Positions 1 to 12,009 of a stretch of 64,000 nt of DNA are shown one piece after another. The notes below the pieces were generated by a model. It did no database searches. It was not told the DNA's origin and saw only the letters and a program-made list of their open reading frames with translations. Positions within the stretch are counted from its first letter, which is position 1, and each line of letters begins with the position of its first letter. This DNA is from Choanephora cucurbitarum (taxonomy: Eukaryota > Mucoromycota > Mucoromycetes > Mucorales > Choanephoraceae): contig JAIWNI010000004.1 in assembly GCA_025331435.1 (NCBI GenBank), forward strand, positions 496,001-560,000, given 5' to 3'. Position numbers and translations under genes: made by a program.

Positions 1-320
1 GTTTGTCGTCAATGTCGCTTTGTAAGTAGCAGTAATTAAGCAAATAATGATGCCACCTTTAACAACTATTCTTGAGGGGTGCTTGGGAGAGTGAAGGTAG
101 CATAAATAAAAATCAATTCGTGTAATAAATCTCACAAACCCATATTGATAGATTCAACATATTCCCATTCTATCTCATTAGCTTTCTTCTTTTCTTGTCT
201 TTCTTTTGCTTTCATCCAACCAAAAAGAAGTTACTCTCTTAAAGGTGAGAAGGTTGTTGTAAAGCAAGAGGAAAAGCTGCTAACTAATGTATAGACTATC
301 TTTAGCTTCCATTCGTACCT
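1..320. other. Upstream spacer, no gene seen
   Basis: AT-rich sequence with a pyrimidine-rich stretch around 180-215, probably the promoter and leader of the gene starting at 321. No coding pattern or repeat was seen. Confidence 0.5.
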
Positions 321-1463
321 ATGGCATCCACCGAGGAAACATCTTTGTCTGATCTCCTTCTAGAAGAATTTTATGAAGAAATGTTTCATGGAAGTCTTAA
401 CGGTCCAATATATCAAGTCGACAGGGGGATAAAGCCTGGAGAGAGAAGAGGTTTTGCACTTTATGTGTTATCTGACGCCGACAAAAACGAACCAACTAAG
501 ATAGAATCATGGCTTGGTTATTTAATCCAGTATATGTACAACAATGACCGATCTTATAACTTATCTGAGGTTGGAACGTTAGTCCTTTCTATCCTTGAGA
601 TGCTGGTTCCTAAATGTGGGGTTCAGCTCGTGCACCGTCTTGAAAACTATGTTGCCGAACTCGTTGTATTGACTGATGCTCACTGGAATTTTATAAACAA
701 CAATATGCCATTTCAGCCAAACTCTGATGAACTAACAGAGTATCAAGAAATGGAAGATCACTCAAGCGATAAGAAGTGCACTTACGACATTGCCATCTTT
801 AGGCTATTTCGTCACTTGAAATCTATGGTACACTTCAAACTAAATACAGCCTACACGGTTCGTGATTATACGATTGCCTTTTCCTCTCTTATCCTTGCAC
901 TTGGAAAGGAGCCAACCAGTCATAACGTCGCTTCGTTTGGTGATTCCCGAATTAGCTTTAAATTGCAACCAAATTTGACTACACTTAGGAAAGTGCACCT
1001 CTTCTTTATTGCACATAAGAGTTTAAGAATCGAGCTTTCACAAGAACTGATTAGCTGGTGCTCTCATCCAGCTCCAAACGAAGCAATTGAAATTGTTGGC
1101 CCAAAGATAAAAATATGGGATGGTATCGGACTCACTCATGTAACTATCATCAATGATATGCTCAAGGACTGCAGGCCTTTTTTCGATATCTACCCTCATT
1201 TTAAATGCGAGATTGCGTATTTTGATTCAGGTCTTGAAGAGCTCAATAAGAAGATTGAGATCTATGGCAAATACTATAAAGTTATATTTGGAGATCGCGC
1301 GCGAGAGATATTGTCAAAAGAAGTTCCAGAGCTTTTGAAGTTGGCCAAGGTTTATGCCTCTCGTAAAAATCCCAGGTTCAAGCGATATGCACCTCAATTA
1401 GGCTATTCAATGTTTGAGCAGAGTTTCAGGCAGTATCTTCGTATTAAAAGCCAATATGAATAA
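321..1463 (+). CDS. Hypothetical protein, 380 aa, single exon
   Basis: One uninterrupted reading frame of 380 codons begins at an ATG and ends with TAA. I do not recognise the family. The protein is mixed acidic/basic and looks globular. There is no signal peptide and no convincing membrane segment; moderately hydrophobic helices lie near residues 85-115 and 185-195. The C-terminus is basic and aromatic-rich. The length, even amino-acid composition and lack of low complexity make a chance ORF unlikely. Most neighbours are spliced, so an intronless gene could be a recent or retroposed locus, but I see no poly-A tract or target-site duplication. It could also be a lineage-specific protein. Confidence 0.6.
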   Translation: MASTEETSLSDLLLEEFYEEMFHGSLNGPIYQVDRGIKPGERRGFALYVLSDADKNEPTKIESWLGYLIQYMYNNDRSYNLSEVGTLVLSILEMLVPKCGVQLVHRLENYVAELVVLTDAHWNFINNNMPFQPNSDELTEYQEMEDHSSDKKCTYDIAIFRLFRHLKSMVHFKLNTAYTVRDYTIAFSSLILALGKEPTSHNVASFGDSRISFKLQPNLTTLRKVHLFFIAHKSLRIELSQELISWCSHPAPNEAIEIVGPKIKIWDGIGLTHVTIINDMLKDCRPFFDIYPHFKCEIAYFDSGLEELNKKIEIYGKYYKVIFGDRAREILSKEVPELLKLAKVYASRKNPRFKRYAPQLGYSMFEQSFRQYLRIKSQYE

Positions 1464-1859
1464 AAATAACTATAGTTACTAAAGCAGAAACCAACCAAGT
1501 TGTTGGAAAAGTTGCCAACAATATGAAAATAACGAATTGAGAATTCGATTCAAGCTCTTTCGTCTTAATATCAGGCAATCCAATGTCTATTGAACTTTTG
1601 CATCTATTATCAATCCGATTAATAATAATTGGCTAAACAATAACAGCAGCATTTAAGAAAAAGCACTACATTGACTCAGAATATTGACAAAACATAATAT
1701 AACAGTCGCCTTGCTTATACTCTTGAAAATATGAACACTTATAGCCATCATACTATTAAATCAAGCAATTACTGTAATAAGTGCTTTAAAAGTCTAAGGT
1801 TGACTAATTAGGCTGGATTTATCTTTTTGTTTTAATATACAAAGAATATGCAATATGGC
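1464..1859. other. Intergenic, convergent 3' ends
   Basis: AT-rich spacer between the plus-strand ORF and the 3' end of the minus-strand WD40 gene. It presumably holds both polyadenylation regions. No gene or repeat was seen. Confidence 0.5.
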
Positions 1860-4829
1860 TTAAAAAGGTCCATGTAAAGCATTTCGCCGGTTGATACTGG
1901 ATGGTTCCCTTTTGATTGTGCTATTTTTTGAATCATCTCTATGTATTTTGAGCGACTTGAAGCTCTTGAATGGATTGAATTTACTATGACTCGACTGAAC
2001 ACTGTCATCAGATGTACTGTGCCTGGAAAACTTGGATCCCAAATGATGCGAAGAAGACGAGACCCAGCTAGCAAGACTGTTGCCACTATGTCTTTTATCC
2101 TCTTGGACCAAACCTTCAGATGATTCCTTTTGATTCTCTAGTTGAACTAAAAATGGGTTATTGAATTCCTTTGCAGAGATAGGAGGAGAGTGTTGCTTAA
2201 ATGGATTACGCGACTCTTGAATCGGAGGAGGTGAATGCTCAACAGACGGACGCTGTTCAAATGGATTTGTGTTTGTGTATGCTTCAACACTTTGAGATGC
2301 ACCGCTATAGGGTGGTGTATAAGGTGCTTCTTTACTTGGGGATGGAGAGGCAGGTTTGGTGACAATACTAGGTATATGTTCCATATTTCTTCGTACTTTG
2401 ATAGGCAAGACGGTATCATCATTCGATTCTACTAGTGCTTCTGGCTTGAGTAACTTGGCCTTCTGTTGTACGTCTATGATACACGGACACTTTAAGTCGA
2501 GCTAGAAAAAGAAAAGTAGATAAAACGAATGTATCGTGAGAATCAATTTTGCTTCTCATTGCATGTTTTTACTTACAGGAAATTCGTTGTTCTTGTTATA
2601 GCCTGGAGGAATATGATAACTCCAATACTTGAGATCAGATCTGAATTGATCAATGGCAAACTGCCAAGCATCTGCCGCATCCCCCAGTTTCTCAGATACG
2701 CGGTAATAAGAAGCATCAGGAAGACTATCCAGTTCCCAGTCTGTCTCTTTTATAGGCGGGTGGATGATGAGACAATCTTCAAGAAATGAAATATCTTCAC
2801 GATCTTGTCTATAAGAATCAAATGTGTTATATTCTGATTTATCCCTCTCTCTTTTTTTTTCTCGGGCCTGTTCCGTTTCTCACTTTACGCTGTTGAATGT
2901 TCAGAGTCAGATAGAGACTTGAGTTCTTCTAGCTTTTGTTGAGCGCTTTGAATGCGTCTACAATAAATATCATCCTCTATCTGAGCTGCAAGTTCTTTTT
3001 CATTTTTTGGATCAAACCGATATCTGTTCTTTATGTGGCTGGTAATATCATACCGAATCATGTGAACAGAAAGTTGTCCTCCACCTGTTATTGAATAATA
3101 GGTACCTGGTATTGACAGGGAAGTCTTTACTGTAAATATGTTTGTGTAAGAAAACAGCTTGATCTTGAGAACTCCCCTCATTGTATGGATCAAAGAAAAA
3201 GAAAACTTACTTGAGACTACAGGTCCTCTCGCTTCAGCTAGGTCAGTAGAGGGTGTCCGTTGTTTCCCCCATTGGCTTATATACAACGCGCCTGATAGCA
3301 GTTTAGCTGATCTCTGAGCCTGAACATCCTCATCTGAATTAAGCCAGGCGTCTGTTTTCCAAGGTTTAGCATCACTGTATGTATAATTCTGATCCTTGAT
3401 ACACCACATATTGTGCTGATCGCGTTCACGGACAATAGGCAATGTATCCTGATTACTGTAGCGTGTAGTTCGATAATGTGTGTCCCAGGCAGGAAAGCTT
3501 TCGGGCGATAATGACCAATATCGCATAAATCCATCTGAGGATGTTGTTCCAATATTTTCTGGACGGACATTTGACCAAGCAATCTATCAATACAATTTCA
3601 ATTCCTTTACTCTCTATTCTATACTCATTGCCCTATACCGAGTTGACTGAACCAATGTTGCCATCAATCTTTGCTACTGGACTATGCTGAGAAGCCCGCA
3701 TGTCCCATAGATTGACAACAGAATCTTCACCTAACCAACAATGTCTGTTTTTATCAAACTGATATAAAATAAAATAAGCCTCTAATTTACCTGCTGAAGC
3801 TAACCAATAAGGTATAAATGGATTGAATTGAGCATCTTGAATAGGACGGTCATGAGCTTGATCTACAGACCAGACTTCTTTTTCTTTTATCCTAGAGTCT
3901 ATCACAAACAACTTTCGATCGTATCCACCACTGACAACCAATGTTTGATGGGGTGACCAATTGGCAAATTGAAGAGGGGATTGACAGATAGATTGGTAGG
4001 ACTGAACTATTTCCTCTGAATACCATAGATTCAATTGGTTCATCATTGTACATGATACTAAGCTGGTATTTGTAGGGCTGAATTGAACTGATTTAACATG
4101 CGTATTCCAAAGAAATGGGCCAAGTTGAATCTGAGATATAAAATGAAGGGAATTTATCAGATTATTTTTTTTCAAGCTCCCTCTCTGGTTTTTTGTCTTA
4201 CTTTGGATGATGCATTGACATATTGTCCTACCAAGCTGAGATGAAGTCCCTCATTCTCTTGCAGACGGTATCGTTTGACAACACCTTGCCCTGTACCAAT
4301 CAACAGTTGGTCTTTAGAGCAGTCCATAGAGTAAATAGGTGTCTTTAGACTTTCTTTATGCAAAGGCTAATACCAAAAATGAGTTTTTTTTTCCTGCAGC
4401 CTGTATTGTCTATTACTTTCAAGTCCATATAGCTTGGTTCTGTGTCATTGATCACCGATGCGTCTTTTATAAAATACAAATTCCCCGCTTTGTTACCAGA
4501 TCCGATAGCAATAACACCTAGCTCCTATCTCTCTTTATTTTAGTTAAATATGAACCACTTTAAAGAAATCCATACTTTAGAAAGAGACATGCATGTCAAA
4601 TAATCTTCATTTGCTCCATACTGATTGATATCTAATGTATGTGTCTGGATTGACCTGAATGTGTTGAGGTTAGTCTATGCTTAATTTCGAAAAGAATAGT
4701 ATCATTTTACTCTTCTAATGAGCTATGTTGATGGTAGGCTTGTTCTAGAGAAGACATGAGTGGCATACGCTTTGCTGAATGTATCTCCATTAATCGATGT
4801 CCCACATCACCATATGCTAAACAAGCCAT
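1860..4829 (-). CDS. WD40-repeat protein with C-terminal NPF motifs
   Basis: Ten exons join in frame into about 808 aa: 4829-4711, 4654-4576, 4524-4417, 4366-4202, 4130-3791, 3730-3639, 3583-3211, 3129-2889, 2844-2577 and 2501-1860. All introns are GT..AG. The first half is a WD40-type propeller, with repeats such as HVKSVQFSPTNTSLVSCT, NLWDMRASQH and GFMRYWSL. A charged middle segment follows (ELAAQIEDDIYCRR). The last 200 residues are Ser/Pro-rich and disordered, with four Asn-Pro-Phe motifs (TNPFEQ, RNPFKQ, NNPFLV, FNPFKS). NPF is the classical ligand of EH domains in endocytic adaptors, so a role as a vesicle-trafficking or endocytic scaffold is a reasonable inference. I cannot name an orthologue. 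The 11-copy heptamer lies just upstream of the start codon. Confidence 0.75.
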
Positions 4830-4853
4830 TGTTTTTTTTATAAAATAAGAAGA

Positions 4854-4930
4854 AAAAAGTAAAAAGTAAAAAGTAAAAAGTAAAAAGTAAAAAGTAAAAA
4901 GTAAAAAGTAAAAAGTAAAAAGTAAAAAGT
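4854..4930. repeat. Heptamer tandem repeat (AAAAAGT) x11
   Basis: Eleven perfect copies of a 7-bp unit in tandem. They sit in the 168-bp gap between the TFIIB stop codon and the start codon of the WD40 gene, both on the minus strand, so they lie in the promoter or leader of the WD40 gene. On the minus strand the unit reads ACTTTTT. The perfection suggests recent slippage and likely length polymorphism. Confidence 0.95.
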
Positions 4931-4997
4931 AAAAAGAGCAATGACAGATGTTTTGTATATTTTTATGTATGGTATCGGATCTCTAAAAAAAACAGAG

Positions 4998-6060
4998 TCA
5001 AGGTAAAACCAACTCATCAAAGCTTAAATCTTCACAGTTTGGCTTATTTCTATGTACTTCTAAATCGATCAGTTTCTCCTTTTCAAGATAAAGGGAACGA
5101 TAGGCTGCCTTGATGGTCGTCTCAGAGACACCTGCCACATGGGCAATATCTCTTGTTGTCTTGGGGTGTTTAAACAGATAAGATACGAGATAGATACAGG
5201 CAGCAGCAACTGAAATGGGAGACTTGCCAGCAAGTGTGCCCAATTCCTTTGCCTTTCTTACCAGATCCACACCTGCCTTTTGAACATAGATAGGTAACTG
5301 GAGATTTGAACAGAATCGAGACATCAAATCCTCTGAGTTCATGACAGAGGTACTTGTCTGTAATTTCGCCTTGAGTGCATTACAACAGCGACCAATTTCC
5401 TTTTTGGGCACGCGGGTAAGTGCACAGATCTCACGGAACGTACGAGCCACACGTTCTTGACGACAGGCAATACAGATACAGGCTGCAATGATAGCCTCAC
5501 TTGATTTACCTCTCAAGAGCTTTTCATCTTCCACTCGTTTGTATAGCTGTTTGGCTGTGTCGCTAACCAATTTGGATAACGAGATAGAATCGCACATGGC
5601 TTGGATCTCTTTATAGGCTTGGACCAGATTACGTTCACCCTTTTGAGCGGTTGATTTCCCCTGAATTTTATTTAAATCACGAGCAATGCCTGTGCCTCCA
5701 TCTCGACGAGAGATGACAGTATCCAGTTGATCGCCATCCAACAGAGGATTGGAGGCAGCACCTACACGGGATGGATCCTAAGATAGAGACATGATGAATA
5801 CACTCCAATACTATCCATAGACTTACATCGCCTTCGTCATTAGCAAATGTTCTCCACTCAGAGCGAGTATCAATGATACGATCACCCAAAACAAGTCCAC
5901 AATCACCACAGACTAAATCACCACTGGCAAATTCCTCTACAATCTGAGGTGGATGTACTCTACAGTCAGGGCAGACAAGTGCAATATTCAAATTGGGTTG
6001 AAATGGCTGAGCTTCTTGAACTTTAGCTTCACGTAAAGGGAAAGGAATATGTAGAGACAT
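4998..6060 (-). CDS. SUA7: Transcription initiation factor TFIIB
   Basis: Two exons (6060-5827 and 5777-4998) separated by a 49-bp intron encode 337 aa, a normal TFIIB length. The N-terminal zinc ribbon is seen as [15 protein letters not shown] followed by [14 protein letters not shown]. The B-reader/linker region follows, then two cyclin-like repeats ([18 protein letters not shown] and [18 protein letters not shown]). TFIIB bridges TBP at the promoter and RNA polymerase II and helps select the start site. The start Met (MSLHIPFPL) precedes the zinc ribbon by the usual distance. A Tc1-like terminal repeat lies 174 bp upstream of the start codon, so transposon DNA abuts the promoter. Confidence 0.97.
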
Positions 6061-6233
6061 GATAAAAAGAAGAAAAAAGGAAAAAAGAAAGGAAAGAAAA
6101 AGAGAGAGAGTAGAAAAGGAGAAAGTTATAAAAAGAGTAGGTGATACACTATTTCCGGAAATTATTTGCTCACAAAAAGAGAATAAAACATCGCTTATAA
6201 AACAATGTTCATTAATAGTGAATGAAAGCACTA

Positions 6234-6365
6234 CAGTGTGAACCAAAATAAGCTGTGGATTTACAGACTCCGCATTTGAGCATGTCTTTCTCAATAAACA
6301 TACTAAAAAGAACACTTCTACAGTTATTTCCTAATCTAAAGAAGCCAAAAAAAAACATTTTTCCA
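6234..6365 (+). mobile_element. Solo 5' end of a Tc1-like element
   Basis: From position 6234 about 130 bp match, with substitutions and a deletion, the left end of the Tc1-like element at 54911: CAGTGTGAACCAAAATAAGC, then shared stretches such as CATACTAAAAAG and CAGTTATT. A TA dinucleotide precedes it, as expected for this superfamily. No matching right end was found nearby and no transposase remains. The fragment runs straight into the decayed family gene at 6376. Confidence 0.8.
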
Positions 6366-6375
6366 AATGTCATTG

Positions 6376-6739
6376 AACTTTACCAGATGGAAGCAAAGAC
6401 TCCCGATGCCAACAAAGACGATGTTGGTTTTTTGAAACTTAGCAATAACATGAAAGCCATGGTCGATGAGATGGTGTCTAGAGGTTGCCCTGTGGAGGAT
6501 GATAAGTCGTTTGGCACATTGATTCATGGTGACAATGCTGTATATTATCAAATGTGTCTGATCCATGATGGCACCTGATGAAAAAGATATATTTCATCAA
6601 TCTTCCCCAAACAGCTAGTGAGTTTGGCTTGTTGGTAAAGAACATACAATGTCTGCTGTACATCAAAGTAATTGAAAACAAATTGGGATATGGGCTTCTA
6701 GGCATATTGAATTGTACTAGGAGTCAATCACTGCAATAG
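6376..6739 (+). pseudogene. 3' fragment of the multicopy PD-(D/E)xK-like family
   Basis: The frame around KDDVGFLKLSNNMKAMVDEM and, after a frameshift near 6577, KKIYFINLPQTASEFGLLVK aligns by eye with the C-terminal half of the copy at 54716-57665 (LDDGMTKLPKTLRDMLSRLV and TRTKGLSFPDQGSDV). An E-A-K triplet sits where that copy has EVGK. The N-terminal half is missing, replaced by the Tc1-like end. The frameshift and truncation make this a pseudogene. Homology was judged only from pattern and spacing. Confidence 0.6.
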
Positions 6740-7739
6740 AATCAGTAGTGAAGGCCTTGAAGCCTGAAAGAAGTCTGCACCCATATCAGCGAAGATCAAA
6801 TATACGCCTTTGAGTAGTACGGTGTTTTGGTTGTAGAGAGAGATCGAGACAAAATAGGAGGTAATGATAGTGTTTGTACAGTTTTTGTTGCAAATACTTT
6901 TACAACATTTATCTATATTCTTTCCCTAAAAAGGCTTGGTCTAGTTGGTTATGTTGACTTATAGCACTTCATCTTTAATCTCAAAAAGCTATATCATATG
7001 ATAATACTATCAACCTTTAATCTAATCCTCTTGTTTTGACGAGTTTTATTGACTTTGATACTAAAAGATGTATTGTCAAGAATCTTCATGTTATTATGTT
7101 CAGATTGACGCATTTGGTTACAGTTGAGGTGCAAACGTGCTCAGGTTGCCACAAGCAGCAAGCGCTAATAAGAGGATATGTTTCTATAATCCCTAGAGCA
7201 AAGGAGTGTTCCCGTTTCCTTCTATCAAGAGAGCAATCAAATCGCCTAATCTGTAAAACACAGAGCTCACCTAAGCATTGACTAAGAGTTTGTTTAAAAG
7301 AGGCCATTCGCTAGTGGTCTGTAACTTGTTTATTTCTCGGCAGGCTTAATTGCAGTAGTTCTTAACTTCAGCTAAGATGCTTAAAAATCAAGTGTATATC
7401 ACTACCAGTCCAGCCTTTGCGCTAAATGAAAAATTCAGCTTTTGCTTGTTTCCTACCGCTGGCATCATAAGCCCATAGTTTTTGCTACGACTCATAACAG
7501 AGACATGAAGAAGGCATGGCTTATTTAGTGCTTTCGTTTACTTTGCTCACTATTAATGAACAATTTTTTCTTTTTGTATTACGATTTCCCCCCTCCTTTT
7601 TTTTGTGAACGATAAACAAAAATGCTCCCTCTCTTTAGTAAAGAAATTCTCTATTAGATTACACTTCTTTATATTGATATTATGTACAGAAAAAAAAAGA
7701 GAGAGAGGTTTTTTGTATAAATAATTTAGCTTTCTAAAT
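6740..7739. other. Gene-poor spacer
   Basis: AT-rich sequence with short ORFs in several frames, none with convincing composition. The last 150 bp, next to the SPT7 stop, are rich in poly-A/poly-T tracts. No repeat shared with the rest of the window was noticed. Confidence 0.5.
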
Positions 7740-10700
7740 CTATTCCTCTTCATCCTTGACAGAAGAAGAATCTACAGACTGTGTATTGACATTGTTCTTT
7801 GGTTGCTTGGTCTTTTTGTTCAACAACTTCTTCTTTTCTTTTGCTTCTATCCTAGCCTGCTTTTCTTGTTCTCTCAGTTCTTCTCGCATACGGCGCTTCT
7901 GTTCTTTTTCTGCTATCCGCTGTGCCTTTTCTTCCATCTTGAGTCTCTTCTTTTCTGCCTTCTCAGCCTTCTCAGCCACAATCTCTTCTGCAGGTCGCTT
8001 TCGTTTGTATTTCTTATGATCTGCACCTGCACCTAGATGAAGATCCTTCCCGAGCTTTTTGCGGTTGGCAGTTACTTTGTTGGTAGGTGGATAACGAGGA
8101 CGATTCTTGTTTCGATTAGGTATAAATTCGTCTTCTATCAAAGGTAGCTTTTGTGCAAAGTATGGCTGTAGTAGACCAACAAAGGCCTTTTCGGATGTCA
8201 CAGGCACAAAACTAGGTGGTGGTGTGAATCTAAAGGAAGGTTCTTTGGCTGCCATGCTTTTGATGGGTGCTTTGTCTTTACTTTTACCAAACCAGAGATG
8301 ACTTGGAATCTAGAGAGGCTTGTTTAGTTTTCTTTTTTGTTGGGTATATTTGGTATATGACTCTACCTGAAGTGCATTTATACTGTATTCTTGATCTAAT
8401 CCAATGTCCTTGAAGCCGAAATAATCTTCACCCAAGTCTTCACCAAATATGCCACTGATGGTGATGTTGATTTAGATATTGAGATGAGCATACACTGGCA
8501 ATAACTTACGTGATAAATGTCTCTTCTTCATTCAGTAACTCTTCTTCATCCTCTATTGATTTCTCCATAGGTCCCTATAGATATTGGATCAATAAAAAAA
8601 AAAGACTTATCCAATCAATAAGGGTGAATTTGTTACCGAAAGTAAATCTTGATAGGAAGTTTGAAGTCTTCTATGTAGATCGTCTAGACGTTGCATGCCT
8701 CTTTCTATATCATCATGTACATATTCTTCAAGCTCAGAGATATCCAGAATACCATTCTCATACAATGAGTGGGACACCATTTCCTTTTGAAATCCAATAG
8801 ATGAGTAATAGCCATCTTGTGTACACTATTCCTAAACTTACATCTCCATGCATCTGATGGCCATAATCATCCCAATAAGATCGCATTGTCTTGCCTATGC
8901 TGACCAAGAAGTCAATCATGATATCTGTCAACACATTCAAGGCACCTGTCTTTGCCCCTTCAAAACCAGCATGAAGCAACAGTTTAGAAAGGACCTTTTG
9001 TGCCATCTGATGGCCTGATTCACCGTTCATGGCCAATAAAGGCTCTGTTGTATAAGATGTCTTGGTAGGCACTAGACTATGGTCGTTTGTGTCTTTTAAG
9101 AGAGATAGAGGCATATTGTTTCGTACTGCATTGCACTTTGCATAGATGCGTCGAATCTGGTTTAGTTTAGCATTACTCTTGTCAATCAAGGGATTCAGAC
9201 CATAATCAGGAAAATCAAGCTCAGGAAACAGATCGAATGAGAGTGATGAATATCTAGAGGATTGCTGTCAGTCTTTACTGTGATACTTATGTCTATGTTC
9301 TTTACCCTTGAGAAGCCAGTAAGGTCTCTGGACTTAGATCTACAGATGATTTCCTTCTGACCATCTGATCACCCACCACAGGCTCTACCAAATCTTCAGG
9401 AAGACCATCAATCTCAGGCAAACCACTGGTAATAGCATAAGAAGGTAAGAACAAGTCTGTCTTGACAGCATCATCCACTGTCTTGTCAGGCTTTGTCATT
9501 TTACGTGAAAAAAAGGCATCTAGGTTCTCATCATCACTACTATCAAGATCAAATTCATCCAACAGACTGGCTTGATGAGAACGTCGATCAGTCCACTGAA
9601 GAAATCGATCCGCATCCACTCGCATTAGACGCATGACAGATTCAGGGTGATCATGAAGATGCTCCATCATCGTAAATCGCTCCATATCCATACTGGATCT
9701 CACTAAAGCTTCTCTTTCACTAAAGGGAAACTGATACTGCTTTTCAACATCTGTTGTCAATCGAGCCCTTGTCTTCTTTGTCTTTTCTCGCCACACTTGG
9801 TCTCCAAATTCACCATCATCCAGTTTACTTTCCTCCTCCTCTTCTTCTTCTTGTTGTTCTTCAAGGTTTAAATAGCCTGACTGATTCTTTTGAACATGCT
9901 TACCACCATAATAACGATGATTGTTAGGTTCTGGTGTTGATTCAATATCACTCTGATGATCCATCACACTTGATCCTCTGGTCATTGATCGTTCACGCGA
10001 TTGTCTGTCTAACACGGGTGTTGCTGTACGTTCATGAATACTGAGTCGATGTTTGCCTGTGGATTTACGCGATTGATGAACAGAAGATGGTTCCTCTTCT
10101 TCCTCACTGAAATCAACCTCTTCTTCATTCTCTGGTCTCGTTTCCTTAATGCTGATGTTGGGTACACGCGACAAGAGACGCTCTGTCTTTCTTCGCATGG
10201 CAATAGCATGTTTTCTATATTCGTTTCCCTAAAATACAATCCGCATGAGATAAAATAACATTTCGTTGTATCTCAACACTTTACTGTAGTCGTGTTATAA
10301 GCCAAGCAATTCTCATAGATCAAATAGAGATCATCAGCAAATTCCTTTTTAGATCGATAAGCTAGATTCTTCATCTTTTTAGTGACTGTGCCTAAATCCA
10401 TTGGTTTCTCTATCACTAGTTTACCACCCCCAAGGAAATGCATATAAGATTTAGCTTTCTTTTTGGATTGACACTGTATACTAAATTACCGTCAAAATAA
10501 TCGGGTGCTTCTCGTTTATTGACCTTGTTGAGAAAAGGTGTAGAATGTTCAGTGTAATTCTTGAGATCAGTCAATACTTTCTCGCATGCTTCATATAATT
10601 CTTCTTGGCCCACACGATCATCATTCGACTAGAGAATATGGTCAGTTGTATGGATATAGCATAGGATAAGATTCATTACCCATTTCGATCGATGTGGTTT

Positions 10701-11694
10701 GAAATCAGATAACAGATTCTGCAGTTCACGATCAGATAAAGATGTCTTTTGTCGATTGGCTACAATGCCTTGTAAGAGATACTATAGGAAAACAGAGAGT
10801 AAGATCAATAGCCTTACTCAAGACAGTTGCTTACTTTTAAATTAAAGTTGCCATCCGCATTAAATATCTGAAGCTATTTTGATCATCTATCAGTATACAA
10901 AGCATGGACATTCCCTTTCTTTTGTCTTGTTATTACTTTACTGATTTAGCTGCATTCTCTCTTGCTTCTTCAGCTTCATTTAGTTCTTCTTGTGCCTCAA
11001 ATTCCTTTGTATAAAATCCAACTTTAACATGTGTTTTTGCTAAAATACAATAGGCACTGCTTTTACCTCTAATTTACGCTGCTCAATCATAGCTGCCATA
11101 TCTAATTCTAATGTATGAAATACATCCATTAAAGGTACTTGATCATTGGCCTGTATTTCTTCTCTATTGTTTGTTGTAGCTGACATAAAACCATCAATCA
11201 TCTTTGTATATGCATACAACTTTTTTTTTAAGTTTACCTGGTATATCTGATGTTGTTACTACATTGGCTTCTTCCTCTCCTTCTTCTGTTACTGTTGTCT
11301 GTATTGGTTCTGGCTCTTCTTCTTTCTTTACATGAGCTTCTTTATACTGTTCTAAAGCTGATGTGATTTCTGATGGATGAGGCAAATGTAACAGTCGCGC
11401 TTGTTCTGCTATGGATGCCAAGTCAATGTGTTTACAACATGCTTTGTGTTGAAAGAGATGGGGTATCATTTGCTCATAAAGCATAGAGCGTACACGAAAG
11501 GCAGTGGTGTTTAATTCACCTTTGCCTTCTAGTGTGATAAAGGCTATCCAGGTAGCCAATGAAATAAGGGCATCTAGAAAGTAAGTCTGTTCTATGGCAC
11601 TTAAATATCTCTTATGGTATTCTTTCTGAACCAAATGTTGTGAGAGTATATAGGACAAAAGTAACCAAGGTGGTAGATTCTTATGGGTTAACAT
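7740..11694 (-). CDS. SPT7: SAGA complex subunit Spt7 (bromodomain)
   Basis: About thirteen exons give about 1104 aa: 11694-11238, 11179-11078, 11039-10942, 10873-10835, 10781-10680, 10628-10490, 10415-10285, 10228-9306, 9253-8842, 8825-8637, 8574-8510, 8454-8367 and 8309-7740. A bromodomain spans three exons ([20 protein letters not shown], then [20 protein letters not shown] and [11 protein letters not shown]). Downstream are the conserved [17 protein letters not shown] segment, a bromodomain-associated histone fold ([20 protein letters not shown]) and [20 protein letters not shown]. The C-terminus is Lys/Glu-rich. Spt7 is a core SAGA scaffold whose histone fold pairs within the complex and whose bromodomain binds acetyl-lysine. 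One junction near 8830-8840 does not resolve cleanly: it needs a 16-nt intron or an indel. Confidence 0.93.
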
Positions 11695-12009
11695 GATAAC
11701 TAAAGAAATGAAAGAAGAAGAAAATAAACTGAGTTTGTTTTTAATCAGTGAATTTTATAAAAATATGGCATGAAATAATCGTTATTTTTCTTTTTTTAAT
11801 CACTTTATTCCACAAGAAAAGGTATCGAAAATAAAATAAAGCTTGATTAAAAAAAATGATAGTTGTGGCTATTAAAGAAAAAACAGTATAATATATACAA
11901 TAAGAGAGAGAGAGAGTGAGGTGGTGAATAGGTTCTTTTTTTTTTCTGTAGAGTAAAATTGGATAAAAGAAAAATTCTATTTTTTTTTTTTGGTAGAAAA
12001 AAAGCAAAA
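11695..12009. other. Intergenic, AT-rich
   Basis: Spacer between the SPT7 start and the TIM17 stop, with many A/T homopolymers and a short GA run near 11904. It presumably contains the SPT7 promoter. No gene was seen. Confidence 0.5.

Noticed and set aside
4854..4930. Heptamer array as telomeric or CRISPR-like repeat
   Set aside because: The unit AAAAAGT is not a fungal telomere repeat, has no spacers, and lies between two housekeeping genes.
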